64,000 nt of DNA from Actinomycetota bacterium (GCA_009699875.1 WLNI01000002.1:62001-126000), one strand, 5' to 3'; counted from the first letter of the stretch, positions 36,436 to 45,317 are shown. Notes: generated by a model not told the origin, from the letters alone. Made by a program: numbers and translations.

Positions 36436-37836
36436 ATGGCCATTCAAGACCTTGACTTAGGGAAGTACCAGCTCGGTTGGAGTGACGCTGAAGACTACGT
36501 CTTCAAGCCGAAGAAGGGCATCAACGAAGAGATTGTTCGTGAGATGTCGGCCATTAAAAAAGAGCCGGAATGGATGCGGGATTTTCGCCTCGCCGCTCTC
36601 AAGCGTTTTGAGCGTCGACCGATGGCGAAGTGGTTCGCCGTCAACATGCCCGATTTGGATTTCAACGACATTTACTACTACATCAAACCAACCGGTGGTC
36701 AGGTTGATAAGTGGGAAGACTTACCAGATGCAATCAAAGACACCTATGAAAAATTAGGTATCCCAGAAGCTGAACGAAAGTATCTCGCGGGCGTGACCGC
36801 TCAGTATGAATCTGAAGTCGTCTTTCATAGGAATCGTGAAGACCTAGAAGCACAAGGCGTCATTTTCACCGACATGGACACAGCCGTTCGAGATCATCCA
36901 GAACTTGTGCGTCGTTGGTTCGGAACAATCATTCCTCCCAATGACAATAAGTTTGCGGCACTGAACTCGGCGGTCTGGTCTGGAGGCTCCTTCATCTACG
37001 TGCCGCCCGGCGTCAAAGTCGACATGCCACTTCAGGCATATTTCAGAATTAATGCCGAAAACATGGGTCAGTTTGAGCGCACCTTGATCATTGCTGACGA
37101 AGGAAGCCAAATTCACTACGTCGAAGGTTGTTCAGCTCCGGTGTATTCAACAGACTCACTCCATTCGGCGGTCGTCGAATTAGTGGCTCTTCCTGGAAGT
37201 CGTATTACCTATACGACGATTCAGAACTGGTCGAACAACGTCTACAACCTGGTGACAAAGCGAGCACGGGCAGAAGCTGAAGCTCACGTCGAGTGGATCG
37301 ATGGAAACATTGGTTCTCGTTTGACGATGAAGTACCCAAGCGTCTACCTCATGGGCCCGAAAGCCTCTGGAGAAGTTTTGTCGGTGGCCTACGCAGGTGC
37401 TGGGCAGCATCAAGATGCTGGGGCCAAAATGGTTCACGCAGCGCCCGAGACGACGTCGACCATTGTGTCGAAGTCAATCTCAAAAGATGGAGGACAGACC
37501 ACCTACCGAGGTCTCGTCCATGTCGACAAGGGTGCCACCGGAGCGAAGTCATTTGTGCGTTGCGATGCCCTGTTGTTGGATGATTACTCAATCTCAGAGA
37601 CGAAGCCCTACATGGAGGTCGGTGAGCGTGATGCTAATATTGGCCACGAAGCCACCGTGTCGAAGGTCGGCGATGACCAACTCTTTTATCTCATGAGTCG
37701 AGGGCTTTCAGAGTCCCAAGCGATGGGGATGATTGTGAACGGCTTTATCGAACCTGTCACTCGAACCCTTCCCATGGAATATGCCGTGGAGTGGAGCCGA
37801 TTGATTGAACTCCAAATGGAAGGTTCAATCGGTTAG
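36436..37836 (+). CDS. sufB: Fe-S cluster assembly scaffold SufB
   Basis: A 466-residue SufB. Together with SufD and the SufC ATPase it builds Fe-S clusters on a scaffold. Landmarks are the N-terminal KFEPKKG-like VFKPKKGINEEIVREM, GTIIPPNDNKFAALNSAVWSGGSFIYVPPGVKV, and VEGCSAPVYSTDSLHSAVVEL, which holds a conserved cysteine. LMGPKASGEVLSVAYAGAGQHQDAGAKM follows. AGGAGG six bases before the ATG is a strong ribosome binding site. sufD and sufC follow about 2 kb later with three other genes in between, so sufB has its own promoter here. Its stop overlaps that of the convergent GNAT gene by 4 bases. Confidence 0.96.
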   Translation: MAIQDLDLGKYQLGWSDAEDYVFKPKKGINEEIVREMSAIKKEPEWMRDFRLAALKRFERRPMAKWFAVNMPDLDFNDIYYYIKPTGGQVDKWEDLPDAIKDTYEKLGIPEAERKYLAGVTAQYESEVVFHRNREDLEAQGVIFTDMDTAVRDHPELVRRWFGTIIPPNDNKFAALNSAVWSGGSFIYVPPGVKVDMPLQAYFRINAENMGQFERTLIIADEGSQIHYVEGCSAPVYSTDSLHSAVVELVALPGSRITYTTIQNWSNNVYNLVTKRARAEAEAHVEWIDGNIGSRLTMKYPSVYLMGPKASGEVLSVAYAGAGQHQDAGAKMVHAAPETTSTIVSKSISKDGGQTTYRGLVHVDKGATGAKSFVRCDALLLDDYSISETKPYMEVGERDANIGHEATVSKVGDDQLFYLMSRGLSESQAMGMIVNGFIEPVTRTLPMEYAVEWSRLIELQMEGSIG

Positions 37837-38462
37837 CGATTTTTCGTCATGCGGTGCATTCGCAAGAGTGGAGGACCAGCGCTTACTGGACGCAGTGCTT
37901 CAAGTTCGCTGAATCCAAATCGGCGGTAGTACGCGATGTTGTCTTGTTTTTGTGTCTCGAGGTAGACATCAATTCCTTGCTCATCGCAGAGTTCCAATAT
38001 TGGGGAAATGAGCTTCCCGCCAATCCCTTGACGTTGGAGTTCTGGGTGAACAGCGAGTAGCGCAAGATACCAAAGCTCTCCTTTGGGGTGCGCTTTTTCC
38101 ATTGCGGTGGTATATCGGAAGCCATCAACCACTGCTTTTGGTCGCGGGAGCAGCGACCAGAGCGCCCAGATCCCCTGGAGGACTTGGTCTCGTAGTGATG
38201 CCGGATACGACCCGGGTGGCGCCCAAGCAGCGACTCCAACGATCCTGTCTCCACGAGTAGCAATAAAGACCGAGCGACCTGCGCCGAGGTATTGCACGAA
38301 CGAGCGAAAGAAGATTCGCAGCCCCCTTCGACGAAGATGTTCTTTTGGGGAGAGGAACTCAAAGAAAGGGTCATCAAGGAACGCCTCCATCGCAACATCT
38401 GCGATTGCCGCTAGGTCCACTTTAGAAATGGGTTCCTGGATCTGGTGAATCTCTATATCCAT
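37833..38462 (-). CDS. GNAT family N-acetyltransferase
   Basis: From ATG at 38462 the protein has 209 residues; the ORF-track frame reaches 38750 but lies antisense to the next gene there. ELWYLALLAVHPELQRQGIGGKLISPIL is the acetyl-CoA-binding motif A, and DVYLETQKQDNIAYYRRFGF is the C-terminal motif B. The N-terminal AAIADVAMEAFLDDPFFEFL resembles GNAT enzymes of the puromycin or mycothiol acetyltransferase-like kind, but the substrate is unknown. TAGGGT seven bases before the ATG points to a leaderless transcript. It is convergent with sufB and divergent from the small four-cysteine gene. Confidence 0.87.
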   Translation of the reverse strand: MDIEIHQIQEPISKVDLAAIADVAMEAFLDDPFFEFLSPKEHLRRRGLRIFFRSFVQYLGAGRSVFIATRGDRIVGVAAWAPPGSYPASLRDQVLQGIWALWSLLPRPKAVVDGFRYTTAMEKAHPKGELWYLALLAVHPELQRQGIGGKLISPILELCDEQGIDVYLETQKQDNIAYYRRFGFSELEALRPVSAGPPLLRMHRMTKNR

Positions 38463-38469
38463 GGGCCTC

Positions 38470-38475
38470 ACCCTA
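38470..38475 (-). promoter_or_regulatory. -10 box, leaderless start
   Basis: On the minus strand TAGGGT ends 7 bases before the ATG at 38462. Confidence 0.5.
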
Positions 38476-38533
38476 GCCAGAGCATTACTGGATGGCATTG
38501 GGTAAGGAGAGATGGCACGATATTCGGATGGCA

Positions 38534-38878
38534 ATGAGAGAAGAGTGCAAACATTTCCAGTCACGGACCTACGACTCCGGTGAAGTTGCTCGCTACTGCG
38601 AACTTGATCTCGCCCCAGAGGCGCCGTGGAAGTGTCCAGAGAATTGTCCCTCATTCGCACCACGCCTTGCTGATGTTGGATGGGTCCACGGCAGCTTGGT
38701 GGAGCCGGCATTAGAAAATGAACCAAATCTTCCGGGTGACGAGATCGCACGTATTCTTGATTCAGCTGAAGACATTGTCAACGAGATTGCACCAGAAGTG
38801 CTCGCTGAGGTGCGGGCGTCAGAAGAAGCTCGGGAAAAGAAGCAAGGGAAAAAGTGGTGGCGCTTCGGTCGCTCGTAG
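38534..38878 (+). CDS. Small protein with four N-terminal cysteines, in the suf region
   Basis: A 114-residue protein from ATG at 38534; starts at 38492 and 38528 are also in frame and none has a well-placed ribosome binding site. The N-terminal 45 residues hold four cysteines spaced C-x16-C-x11-C-x3-C, including APWKCPENCPSF. The rest is acidic and helical, and the protein ends in a basic KKQGKKWWRFGR tail. I recall similar short proteins in other actinobacteria but know no function. Its position between sufB and sufD makes a metal or Fe-S role an attractive guess. Zinc binding is the main alternative. Confidence 0.7.
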   Translation: MREECKHFQSRTYDSGEVARYCELDLAPEAPWKCPENCPSFAPRLADVGWVHGSLVEPALENEPNLPGDEIARILDSAEDIVNEIAPEVLAEVRASEEAREKKQGKKWWRFGRS

Positions 38879-38882
38879 CGGC

Positions 38883-39725
38883 TTAGGTCCCGGTATACGT
38901 TGGATCTCGTTTTTCCATAAAGGCAGTCATCGCCTCGACGAGGTCATTTGACTGAAGGTAGAGCGTATTCCATTGCGCAACAAATTCAAGGCCTTCTTCG
39001 ACCGTCACATCTTGGCTCGCAGCGAGGACCGCCTTTGTTCCTTGGACTGCAAGCGGTGAGTTGCTGGCTACTTCTCGAGCAAATGCGCGGGCTCGCTCAA
39101 CGACATCATCTGCCGATCCAAGCGCGTCGTTCACTAATCCAATCTCCGCCGCCCTTTGGGCCGTGATGTCTTTTCCTGAATAGGCCAACTCTTTTACGTG
39201 GCCGAGACCAATGATGTGGGGGAGTCGCTGAAGACTCCCGAGGTCGGCCACGATTGCAACTTTTGCTTCCCTCACTGAATAGAGCGCGTCTTGCGATGAG
39301 AAGCGAACATCGCAGGCAGCGATGATGTCGACGCCTCCACCAATACAGTAGCCATGAATGGCTGCGATCACGGGCTTTGGACACAATTCAATTGAAGTGA
39401 CTGAATCTTGCATGGTGCGAATCATGTTGTAACCGGCAGCATTCTTTGACGCCTGGCTTGAAGGGGTTCCCTCAGAGTTTGTGCCGCCCGACATGAGGGA
39501 TCCGCCCATGGCTTTGAGATCGAGGCCCACAGAAAAATGAGGTCCTTTTGCAGCAATCACGATGCAACGTATCGAATCGTCTTCACTGAGCTCTTTGATA
39601 GCTCGAGGAAGGTCTCGCCAGAAATCAGGTCCAAGAGCGTTACGAGCCTCTTCTCGGTCGAGCCAGATCGTAGCGACCGCTCCATCTTTTTCCATGCTGA
39701 TGACTGATGACTCAAAGGGTGTCAC
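38883..39725 (-). CDS. Crotonase family, dienoyl-CoA isomerase-like
   Basis: A 280-residue crotonase. HFSVGLDLKAMG and HGYCIGGGVDIIAACDVRFSS form the CoA-binding pocket. The region SVREAKVAIVADLGSLQRLP matches the ECH1 type of delta3,5-delta2,4-dienoyl-CoA isomerase, in which a glutamate and an aspartate at these positions move the double bonds. The usual hydratase glutamate of GGGxE is replaced by aspartate (GGGVD), which also fits ECH1. It would help oxidise polyunsaturated or steroid-derived acyl-CoA. GAAGGAG lies 8 bases before the GTG start. The gene is inserted between sufB and sufD on the opposite strand. Confidence 0.88.
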   Translation of the reverse strand: MTPFESSVISMEKDGAVATIWLDREEARNALGPDFWRDLPRAIKELSEDDSIRCIVIAAKGPHFSVGLDLKAMGGSLMSGGTNSEGTPSSQASKNAAGYNMIRTMQDSVTSIELCPKPVIAAIHGYCIGGGVDIIAACDVRFSSQDALYSVREAKVAIVADLGSLQRLPHIIGLGHVKELAYSGKDITAQRAAEIGLVNDALGSADDVVERARAFAREVASNSPLAVQGTKAVLAASQDVTVEEGLEFVAQWNTLYLQSNDLVEAMTAFMEKRDPTYTGT

Positions 39726-39868
39726 TGTTTGCGCTCCTTCTTAGGTTTGACTCTCAAAGACTAGGTCGTGAGGCGATGTTTCCTTGTGAGAGCGAACAGA
39801 TGAGGCCACTACACTGGGAAGGTTGATTAAATCCCTCATATTTTGCCTTTTTGGCGAAAGGAACTGAC

Positions 39869-41110
39869 TTGCCACTCTTGACGTCTGACACAGCGGCCCA
39901 GCTTGGCGGGCCGGAGTGGTTAGTTGCCCGGCGAGAGGCTGGCGCCGCCACCTTTGAAAAGATTGGCATGCCCAACGCACGAGACGAAGTGTGGCGCTAT
40001 TCGCCTATTGGGGACCTTGATCTTGACCGCTTTTCATTGGCACAAGAGAACATCACGCTTGGAGAGACTTCTCTCGAAGCATTCTCGAACTTTTCAGGAA
40101 CGGTGGTCCACGTCGCAGCGACGGGTATTGAAATCCCAACAGCGAGTCCCAACGGCATCACTTTGGTAAAGGGATCTGAATACGGTGAAGCCTCTGAACT
40201 TTTTGGTTCTGTGGCGAACGATGCCGATGCCATGGTGGCATTGAATAGCGCTCACGTTCGAGATCCCTTGATCGTTGACGTGGCGAAAGGTTCTCTCAAT
40301 GATGAGCCAGTCGTTATTGTGCATCACGCATCAAGCGGCTCAATGTTCCCCCGGACGATTATTCGACTGGCTGACGGGGCAGTCGCATCGGTGATTGAAA
40401 TATTTGTTGGGGGAGACGCTGACACACTATCGATTCCGGTTACTGAAATTGAGGCCGGTGACGGGGCGAATCTTCGTTATGGCTCGTTGCAACTCCTCAA
40501 TCGAGTGGGATGGCATCTTTCGACTATTTCTGCACGCGTCGGCCGAGATGCCAATGTGATGCAGTTTACGACTGGCCTCGGGGCGGCCTACGACCGGTGT
40601 CGCAGCGACGTGGAACTTGCCGGCCAAGGCGCATCAAGCGTATTGCGATCAACCTATTTTGGATCTGGAGATCAGATTCACGATCTTCGAACTCAACAAG
40701 ATCATGTTGCCCCAAAGACAATCAGTGACCTTTTGTGCAAAGGGGCAGTAACGGGTTCGTCACGCTCTGTCTATACAGGGATGATCAAGGTTCGCAACGG
40801 GGCAATTCGTTCAAACGCCATGCAAACAAATCACAACTTGGTTCTCTCTGAAACCGCGCATGCTGATACGGTCCCCAATCTTGATATTTCTGAAAATGAT
40901 GTTCGCTGCTCACATGCCTCGACCGTTGGTCCGCTCGATGAAGATCAGAGGTATTACTTAGAGTCCAGAGGAATTTCCCCTGTCAATACTGAGCGACTCT
41001 TGGTTCGTGGTTTCTTCCGAGATTTACTTGAAAAAACACCACTTCCTCTGGGGACGGCTATTGCCCAGGAAGAGATTGAAGCCCGTCTGAGTCAGGAGTC
41101 CTTGGTATGA
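39869..41110 (+). CDS. sufD: Fe-S cluster assembly protein SufD
   Basis: From TTG at 39869 the protein has 413 residues; AAAGGA lies 7 bases upstream, which decides this start over the ORF-track TTG at 39851. MPNARDEVWRYSPIGDLDL is the SufD N-terminal pattern. The beta-helix core ends in SGDQIHDLRTQQDHVAPKTISDLLCKGAVTGSSRSVYTGMIKV, and NLVLSETAHADTVPNLDI follows. SufD pairs with SufB and SufC. The TACACT at 39810 and the AT-rich stretch after it may be its promoter region. The stop overlaps the Rieske gene by 4 bases, making sufD-Rieske-sufC one unit. Confidence 0.95.
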   Translation: MPLLTSDTAAQLGGPEWLVARREAGAATFEKIGMPNARDEVWRYSPIGDLDLDRFSLAQENITLGETSLEAFSNFSGTVVHVAATGIEIPTASPNGITLVKGSEYGEASELFGSVANDADAMVALNSAHVRDPLIVDVAKGSLNDEPVVIVHHASSGSMFPRTIIRLADGAVASVIEIFVGGDADTLSIPVTEIEAGDGANLRYGSLQLLNRVGWHLSTISARVGRDANVMQFTTGLGAAYDRCRSDVELAGQGASSVLRSTYFGSGDQIHDLRTQQDHVAPKTISDLLCKGAVTGSSRSVYTGMIKVRNGAIRSNAMQTNHNLVLSETAHADTVPNLDISENDVRCSHASTVGPLDEDQRYYLESRGISPVNTERLLVRGFFRDLLEKTPLPLGTAIAQEEIEARLSQESLV

Positions 41111-41421
41111 CGACCCTGACGCTGTGTCCCTTTGATGAACTAGTTGACGGAGAAGCTCGAAGATTCGATATCGATGGGCATCGCTTCGCAGTAGCGCGAA
41201 TTGGTGAACAGGTCTTTTGCATCGATGATCGATGTAGCCACGAAGATTTTTCTCTGTCAGAAGGCGAAGTCCTCGTTGATGAGTGTGAGATTGAGTGTGC
41301 TCGTCACGGTGCCACGTTTGACCTCAAGACTGGTCTTCCACAATCACTGCCAGCAACAACTGGCGTTGCAACCTATCTGGTTACTGTGAATGACAATGAG
41401 GTACAGGTGGAGTTGCCATGA
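41107..41421 (+). CDS. Rieske [2Fe-2S] ferredoxin
   Basis: A 104-residue small Rieske protein. The cluster motifs are complete: CIDDRCSHEDFSLSEG (C-x-H) and ECARHGATFDLKTG (C-x2-H). It resembles the ferredoxin subunits of ring-hydroxylating oxygenases, but no oxygenase is nearby. Small Rieske proteins of this kind often stand between sufD and sufC in actinobacteria. It may pass electrons to the scaffold or to a cluster-carrying client. ATG overlaps the sufD stop and its own stop overlaps sufC, so it is firmly part of the suf operon. Confidence 0.94.
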   Translation: MTTLTLCPFDELVDGEARRFDIDGHRFAVARIGEQVFCIDDRCSHEDFSLSEGEVLVDECEIECARHGATFDLKTGLPQSLPATTGVATYLVTVNDNEVQVELP

Positions 41422-42140
41422 GTGATCATGTGCTCACAGTCTCAGGACTAACCGCCACTGCCGCCGGCAAAGAGGTCTTGACAGGAGTGAATCTCGAAGT
41501 TCGAAGTGGCGAAGTGCACGTCATCATGGGACCAAACGGCTCGGGAAAATCAACATTGGCGCACGCCCTGATGGGTCGACCTGGAACAGTTGTTACGGGT
41601 GGTTCCATCAAACTTGATGGTGTTGAACTCGTTGGCCTTCCAGCCCACGAGCGAGCCAAGGCCGGCCTGTTTCTTGCACTCCAGCAACCGATCGAAGTGC
41701 CAGGGGTTTCGGTGCGAGACGCACTCGTGGCAGCTGGCGTCGCTCCAGAGGACGTATCCACGACGTTGGTTAACGAAGCAGAAGCCGTCGGCCTCCGTAC
41801 GGCGTTGTTAGATCGACCTATGAACGTTGATCTTTCTGGGGGAGAAGCAAAACGAAACGAAATAGTTCAGCTCGCAACGCTTCGGCCAGCGTTTGCTGTT
41901 CTCGATGAAATCGATTCTGGACTTGACGTTGACGCTCTCGGATCTGTCTCGAGGCGAATTGAGTCCGCAACGAAAGAGTGGGGCCTTGGGGTCCTCGCAA
42001 TTACGCACTTCCAGAGGCTCCTTGACGAACTTCACGCTGACACGATTCACGTGCTTGTCAATGGTGCAATTGTTCAGAGCGGTGGACCGGAGCTCGCCAA
42101 AGAGTTGGAAGCAACGGGTTACGCGACATTTGCCAAATAA
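41418..42140 (+). CDS. sufC: SufC ATPase, copy 1
   Basis: A 240-residue ABC ATPase of the SufC type. Walker A is GPNGSGKSTLAHAL, the Q-loop region is FLALQQPIEVPGVSVRDAL, the signature is SGGEAKRNEIVQL and Walker B is AVLDEIDSGLDVDALG. HFQRLLDELHADTIHVL contains the switch histidine. SufC binds SufB and SufD and drives scaffold rearrangement. The signature has alanine where the usual SufC has lysine or arginine (SGGE-A-KRNE), a mild deviation. It is the third gene of the sufD operon. A second SufC gene lies 3 kb away on the opposite strand. Confidence 0.94.
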   Translation: MSDHVLTVSGLTATAAGKEVLTGVNLEVRSGEVHVIMGPNGSGKSTLAHALMGRPGTVVTGGSIKLDGVELVGLPAHERAKAGLFLALQQPIEVPGVSVRDALVAAGVAPEDVSTTLVNEAEAVGLRTALLDRPMNVDLSGGEAKRNEIVQLATLRPAFAVLDEIDSGLDVDALGSVSRRIESATKEWGLGVLAITHFQRLLDELHADTIHVLVNGAIVQSGGPELAKELEATGYATFAK

Positions 42141-42184
42141 CCCTGTTCCTTGTGGGGTGCCATCTTCTCGGATCCAATCGTTGG

Positions 42185-42190
42185 TAGATT
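42185..42190 (+). promoter_or_regulatory. -10 box, leaderless start
   Basis: TAGATT ends 8 bases before the ATG at 42199. Confidence 0.5.
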
Positions 42191-42198
42191 GAGTCGTC

Positions 42199-43575
42199 AT
42201 GGCAAGCGGGAGCAACTCTGGTGGTCCGCGCGACCCAAATCGAAAAAATAACGGCCTAGACGGGCTGCGCAAACTCGGCGATGACATCGAACCAACCCGT
42301 TCATCTCGACGCCGCTCCCGCTCCGTTGCGAACGAAGAGGGACTTGCTGGCGTGGGATCGCCCGAAAGCCGGGGTAGTCGACGCCGGAAGGTATCTCGTC
42401 GGGTTCGCCGGCGTCGAGTAATAGCGGCACTGTGTCTCGTCGTCGTTCTTCTCTTGGCCTTCTTTGGTGGGACATGGGTCTACTTGCAGTATCGCTTCGG
42501 TCAGATCTCCAAAGTGGATGTGTCGGCGACCCAAGCAACACAGTCGGGGGAGCCATTCAATATCATGTTGGTAGGTTCAGACTCCCGATCAGGCCTTACA
42601 GGGAAGCTGGCTGCTGACGCAGGAACGACGACAGACGTGCAAGGACAGCGAAGTGACGTCGTCATGATCTGGCACGTAGACCCAGCGACGAAGAAGATTA
42701 CGATTATTTCGATTCCTCGAGACACGATGGTCTCTGCTGGTCCCTTGGCCGCAACCGTTGGGACCTTCAACCGAATTAATACGGCATATGGATCTGGGCC
42801 AAACAACATGGTCAAAATCATTCAGAATAACTTTGGTATTCCAATCAACCATGTGGTTCAGGTCAATTTTTCTGGATTTGTTGGCGCAACCAACGCACTC
42901 GGAGGCGTCTGGCTCAACTTTCCGTACCCAGCTCGAGATGCCTACTCAGGCCTCGACATTAAGACGCCTGGTTGTCAACTCGTCAGTGGCTATCAGGCCC
43001 TCGCAACGTCTCGAAGTCGCCACTATGAGTACTACGCAAACGGATACTGGCATACCGACGGTTCGAGTGACTTTGGACGTATTAAGCGACAAGACGCTTT
43101 CCTCAAAAGTCTCGTGACTTCAGCGAAGTCGAAATACAACCCACTGACCATCAATGCGTTCCTTGGATCGATTCCACAAGGGATCAAACTGGACTCCCGG
43201 TTTTCTCTCAATGAGTTAGTTGGCCTGGGAGTTAATTTTCATAGCGTAAATCCAGATTCAATTTCGACGGAGACGATTCCGACCATGAGCAATGGCAACG
43301 TCGCGCCGTGGGGCTCCGTCCTCTTTGTCGACGAACCAGCAGCGCAAGAACTCCTAGTGAGTGTTTTCGGCAATCAGCTCATGAAACCGAAGACGCCGCC
43401 ACCTAATCCTTCGCTCCAAACACCGCAACCGCCCGTCGTGACGACGACGACGACGATGGCACCTACTCCGACGACATCAAAGACATCAAAGACAACGACC
43501 CCGGCACCGGTTGCAACGACCACGACGACAACGCCGACTCCATCGTTTGACCCAGTTCCATGCTCCCCTAAATAA
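42199..43575 (+). CDS. LytR-CpsA-Psr (LCP) family cell-wall ligase
   Basis: A 458-residue membrane-anchored protein. A basic, disordered cytoplasmic part of about 72 residues leads into one span (VIAALCLVVVLLLAFFGGTWVYL). The LCP domain has GSDSRSG, RSDVVMIWHVDPATKKITIISIPRDTMV, NRINTAYGSGP and QVNFSGFVGATNALGGV. The aspartates and arginines that bind the pyrophosphate of the lipid-linked donor are present. LCP enzymes attach arabinogalactan or other wall polymers to peptidoglycan. The C-terminal 70 residues are Thr/Pro-rich, as in the 33170 gene, and may reach through the wall. TAGATT 8 bases before the ATG suggests a leaderless transcript. Confidence 0.92.
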   Translation: MASGSNSGGPRDPNRKNNGLDGLRKLGDDIEPTRSSRRRSRSVANEEGLAGVGSPESRGSRRRKVSRRVRRRRVIAALCLVVVLLLAFFGGTWVYLQYRFGQISKVDVSATQATQSGEPFNIMLVGSDSRSGLTGKLAADAGTTTDVQGQRSDVVMIWHVDPATKKITIISIPRDTMVSAGPLAATVGTFNRINTAYGSGPNNMVKIIQNNFGIPINHVVQVNFSGFVGATNALGGVWLNFPYPARDAYSGLDIKTPGCQLVSGYQALATSRSRHYEYYANGYWHTDGSSDFGRIKRQDAFLKSLVTSAKSKYNPLTINAFLGSIPQGIKLDSRFSLNELVGLGVNFHSVNPDSISTETIPTMSNGNVAPWGSVLFVDEPAAQELLVSVFGNQLMKPKTPPPNPSLQTPQPPVVTTTTTMAPTPTTSKTSKTTTPAPVATTTTTTPTPSFDPVPCSPK

Positions 43576-43595
43576 GAAGAGCGTTGACGAGGGGG

Positions 43596-44066
43596 TTAGA
43601 CCCCAGCGTCGTCAAGAGTCTGAGCGAGGGTGTTCCAACTCAATGTTGCACATTTGATTCGCACCGGGAACTTGACGACCCCCTGAAGTGCCGCAAGTTC
43701 TCCAAGCGCATTGAGGTCAATGGGCTCTGGCTCAGGAGTATCGCTCTCTTCGAGCTGCGCTTCGTGAACTGACATCAAGGTTTTGAATGTTGCAATCGTC
43801 TTGCGAACCTCTGAGATGTTTTTTCCTTTGACGGCGGCTGACATCATCGACGCAGAGGACTGGCTGATAGAACACCCCTGGCCGGCAATTTTGATGTCGT
43901 CAACAATGCCGCCATTGACATCAAGAGTCACGACAATCTCGTCGCCACAGAGTGGGTTGAAACCTTCAGCTCGAAGTGCAGGAGGAGACGCTAACTCTCC
44001 TCGATTTCGAGGCGAGCGGTAGTGGTCGAGAATGATTTCTCGATAGAGCTCCTCGAGATCAGCCAC
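43596..44066 (-). CDS. sufU: Fe-S cluster assembly sulfur acceptor SufU
   Basis: This 156-residue SufU has the three cysteines expected of the Zn site and sulfur acceptor: NPLCGDEIVVTLDV, GQGCSISQSSASMM and IKCATLSWNTL. ILDHYRSPRNRG is the N-terminal family signature. It takes persulfide sulfur from SufS and passes it to the SufBCD scaffold. The insertion before the last cysteine is present, as in Gram-positive SufU and unlike IscU. It is third in the sufC2-sufS-sufU unit, 18 bases after sufS. Confidence 0.95.
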   Translation of the reverse strand: MADLEELYREIILDHYRSPRNRGELASPPALRAEGFNPLCGDEIVVTLDVNGGIVDDIKIAGQGCSISQSSASMMSAAVKGKNISEVRKTIATFKTLMSVHEAQLEESDTPEPEPIDLNALGELAALQGVVKFPVRIKCATLSWNTLAQTLDDAGV

Positions 44067-44084
44067 AGTGGTCTTCGTTCTTCA

Positions 44085-45317
44085 TCACGCAAATAACTTA
44101 GCGGTCGCTTCGAGGCCCTCGAGGAGTACCTCAATATCATCGGTATCGTTGTAGAGCCCAAATGAGGCTCGGGCTGTTGCGGGCACCCCGAGGAATCTCA
44201 TCAAGGGCTTGGCGCAGTGGTGGCCAGGCCGAACGCAGACCCCGACCGAGTCGAGGATTTGGGCAACGTCATGGGCGTGGACGCCTTCGAGCGTGAGCGA
44301 CAAGACCCCACCTCGCAGATCACCTGCTGGAGGGCCATGGACGATGACTCGTGATCCAAACTGATCGTCGATGGCCTTGAGGGCCGTTGAGGTGAGTTCG
44401 CGCTCGTGGGTTCGGATTTCGTCAATTCCTATTCCTTGGATATAGCGAATCGCTTCGCTCAGCCCAACCGCTTCTGCGATGGGTGGTGTCCCTGCTTCAA
44501 AACGCTGAGGAGGGTTGGCCGCCAAGAAGCCATCGGTGCGAACATCCAAGATCATTCCACCGCCTCCTAAAAATGGAGGCATTGCTTCGAGCAAGTCACG
44601 TCGTCCCCAGAAGACGCCAATTCCTGTGGGGCCAAGTACCTTGTGTCCAGAAAACGAAAGAAAATCAATATCTGACGTCGCAACATCAGTGGGGAGGTGT
44701 GGCACAGATTGGGCCCCATCAACATGGATGAGGGCCCCGTGGGCATGTGCGGCTTGAGCGAGTTCCTTGATTGGATTAATCGTCCCGAGCACGTTCGACA
44801 TCGCAGTGATGCTCAGGAGCTTTGCTCCTTCGAGGAGCTGGTCGAGATCGTCAAGAACGAGGTACCCCTCGTCGCTCACCTGGAGAAATCTCAGTTCGAT
44901 GCCGATCTCTTCGGCCAGCATCTGCCAGGGGACGATGTTGGCGTGATGTTCCATGATCGACACAACGACAGCATCGCCAGCGGTCAGGTTTTTCCGACCC
45001 CAAGAATGTGCCAGCAAATTAATTGACTCAGTCGTATTTTTTGTAAAGACGATCTCCTCATCCGGATGGGGAGCTCCAAGAAAGCCACCAACGACTTTTC
45101 GTGAATGCTCATAGAGGCGGGTTGCTTCTTCCGCCGTGGCATAAACACCACGATGCACATTGGCGTGCGTGGTTTCGTAGTAGGTGCTCATGGCATCAAT
45201 GACACATTGTGGGGGGATGGAGGACGCAGCAGAGTCGAGATAGACCATGCGCCGGTCATGGACTTTTCGATCTAAGAGAGGAAAGTCTTTTCGAAGTGTG
45301 GCGACGTCAAGACTCAT
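44085..45317 (-). CDS. sufS: Cysteine desulfurase SufS
   Basis: From ATG at 45317 the enzyme has 410 residues; the ORF-track start is three codons earlier, but the ATG overlaps the sufC2 stop by 4 bases (ATGA), as in the other operon joints here. The PLP lysine is in LSFSGHKVLGPTGIG and the active-site cysteine in VRPGHHCAKPLM, typical of SufS/CsdA type II desulfurases. YLDSAASSIPPQCVIDAM is the N-terminal substrate segment. It removes sulfur from cysteine as a protein-bound persulfide for SufU. Confidence 0.95.
   Translation of the reverse strand: MSLDVATLRKDFPLLDRKVHDRRMVYLDSAASSIPPQCVIDAMSTYYETTHANVHRGVYATAEEATRLYEHSRKVVGGFLGAPHPDEEIVFTKNTTESINLLAHSWGRKNLTAGDAVVVSIMEHHANIVPWQMLAEEIGIELRFLQVSDEGYLVLDDLDQLLEGAKLLSITAMSNVLGTINPIKELAQAAHAHGALIHVDGAQSVPHLPTDVATSDIDFLSFSGHKVLGPTGIGVFWGRRDLLEAMPPFLGGGGMILDVRTDGFLAANPPQRFEAGTPPIAEAVGLSEAIRYIQGIGIDEIRTHERELTSTALKAIDDQFGSRVIVHGPPAGDLRGGVLSLTLEGVHAHDVAQILDSVGVCVRPGHHCAKPLMRFLGVPATARASFGLYNDTDDIEVLLEGLEATAKLFA

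Noticed and set aside
38512-38583. Short frame beginning ATGGCACGATATTCGG with AAGGAG close upstream
   Set aside because: Only about 23 codons, spacing from AAGGAG to ATG is only 2 bases, and it lies inside the better-supported four-cysteine gene in another frame.
33660-43560. Runs of ACG/ACA codons in the 33170 and 42199 genes as possible tandem repeats
   Set aside because: They encode Thr/Pro-rich linkers without a fixed repeat unit and are ordinary for envelope proteins.
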